This document shows positions 5,426 through 6,211 of a stretch of 6,211 nt of DNA, in pieces (the first letter of the stretch is position 1; each line of letters starts with the position of its first letter). Location of the stretch: positions 1 to 6,211 of the forward strand of contig CAIWTG010000246.1 of the NCBI GenBank assembly GCA_903915565.1, given 5' to 3'. The translations under genes and the position numbers were made by a program. The stretch is from an uncultured Chloroflexota bacterium. Lineage in GTDB: Bacteria > Chloroflexota > Dehalococcoidia > Dehalococcoidales > RBG-16-60-22. Under the pieces are notes generated by a model. The model saw nothing but the letters and a program-made list of their open reading frames with translations, ran no database searches and was not told where the DNA came from.

Positions 5426-6211
5426 ATGGCAAAACCCCTCCTTGTTTTATTCGACGGCAACGCTATCATCCACCGGGCTTATCACGCCTTCTGCCCCACC
5501 AAGTACCGGCAGGCTGTGCCCCTCACCGTCTCCAAAACCGGCGAGGTCGTTAGCGCCGTTTATGGCTTTGCCCTCATGCTCCTCAAAGTCCTCAACGAGC
5601 TTAAGCCCACCCACTTTGCCATCGCTTTTGATAAAAAAGGCCCCACCTTCCGCCACGACATGTTTACCGAATATAAAGCACACCGTCCCCCCATGCCGGA
5701 TGAGCTGGCCGCCCAGTTCGGGCGCGTCAGGGAGGTCGTGCAGGCTTTCAATATCCCCATCTTTGAGGTGGATAAGTATGAGGCGGACGACGTCCTCGGT
5801 ACTTTGAGCAAACAGGCTTCGGAAAAGGGCGTGGATACCGTTATCGTTACCGGCGACGCCGACACGATGCAGCTCGTTAACCCCAGCGTTAAAATCCTCT
5901 ACCCTAAAGCCGGTAAGGCTTTCAGCGATACCGCGCTTTTCGACGCCGACATGGTCAAGGAAAAATTTGGCGTGGGACCGGAGCATGTTGCCGACTACAA
6001 GGCTCTGGTCGGTGACCCCTCCGATAATATCCCCGGCGTCCCTGGCATTGGAGAAAAGACCGCCGTAAAATTAATACAGCAGTTCGGTAGCGTCGAAGAT
6101 ATCTATAAACATCTGGAAGATGTCGAATCACCCAAGACTAAAGACATTTTAGCCAAGAATAAGGACATTGCCTTCCAGAGCAAAACCCTGGCGACTATCG
6201 TTACCGAAACC
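5426..6211 (+). CDS. polA: DNA polymerase I, N-terminal 5'-nuclease part (cut by window edge)
   Basis: The open frame runs from ATG 5426 to the last base, giving 262 residues of a protein that normally has about 850-950. What is visible is the 5'-3' nuclease (FEN-like) domain that removes RNA primers and damaged strands: FDGNAIIHRAYHAF (9-22, Asp10), AFDKKGPTFRHDMF (67-80, Asp69), YKAHRPPMPDEL (83-94), YEADDVLG (118-125), VTGDADTMQLV (141-151) and LVGDPSDNIPGVPGIGEKTA (194-213), the helix-hairpin-helix part. The metal-binding acidic residues are all in place, so the nuclease looks active. The third motif reads GDAD instead of the GDKD of the E. coli enzyme. The start is secure because the N-terminus matches the family and no other start codon lies close upstream. 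The polymerase domain, and whether a 3'-5' exonuclease domain is functional, cannot be judged here. Confidence 0.96.
   Translation, partial: MAKPLLVLFDGNAIIHRAYHAFCPTKYRQAVPLTVSKTGEVVSAVYGFALMLLKVLNELKPTHFAIAFDKKGPTFRHDMFTEYKAHRPPMPDELAAQFGRVREVVQAFNIPIFEVDKYEADDVLGTLSKQASEKGVDTVIVTGDADTMQLVNPSVKILYPKAGKAFSDTALFDADMVKEKFGVGPEHVADYKALVGDPSDNIPGVPGIGEKTAVKLIQQFGSVEDIYKHLEDVESPKTKDILAKNKDIAFQSKTLATIVTET

Noticed and set aside
5447..5986. Long minus-strand open frame (179 codons) opposite polA
   Set aside because: It is fully antisense to the clear PolA nuclease domain, whose motifs all lie on the plus strand; the C-ending codons of polA create stop-free antisense frames.

Overview
The window is a compact, gene-dense bacterial housekeeping region with two divergent transcription blocks. 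Protein-level features (a GTTSWG dinucleotide loop in GpsA, a small DUF4342-type protein, a PolA with a GDAD nuclease motif) make an uncultivated Chloroflexota bacterium, perhaps of the Dehalococcoidia, my best guess. This rests on remembered family resemblance only and is low to moderate confidence. The + strand is C-rich across the stretches I counted, whichever strand carries the gene.

Minus-strand block (4193 down to 85): argF (ornithine carbamoyltransferase), der (tandem GTPase for 50S ribosome assembly), plsY (acyl-phosphate:glycerol-3-phosphate acyltransferase) and gpsA (glycerol-3-phosphate dehydrogenase). They lie head to tail with gaps of 41, -4 and 40 bases, so one operon is likely. 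GpsA makes sn-glycerol-3-phosphate and PlsY acylates it, so these two are consecutive steps of phospholipid synthesis. A promoter (TTGTGG-16-TATACT) and a strong GGGAGGG ribosome site show that argF starts at TTG 4193, not at the upstream in-frame GTG at 4241.

Plus-strand block (4402 to the right edge): an 87-residue DUF4342-family protein and, 3 bases later, a histidine-phosphatase (phosphoglycerate-mutase-like) gene, both behind a TTGACA-18-TACTAT promoter. After a 121-base gap comes the 5' part of polA (5'-nuclease domain of DNA polymerase I), cut off by the window edge. PolA has a TATAAT box so close to its ATG that the mRNA is probably leaderless.

The two intergenic regions that precede the plus-strand units share one composite layout: a short dyad of the ATTCCCG...CGGGAAT type, a pyrimidine-rich CCCTTnTCCCC stretch, and four tandem AACTGNN heptads. 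They are dispersed repeats placed directly upstream of promoters. At the far left edge, bases 2-43 may be the last 13 codons of a convergent plus-strand gene. I see no CRISPR array, tRNA, rRNA, insertion sequence or defence system, and nothing that I would call a new biological system. The most interesting points are the repeat pair, the leaderless polA start and the altered signature residues of the carbamoyltransferase.
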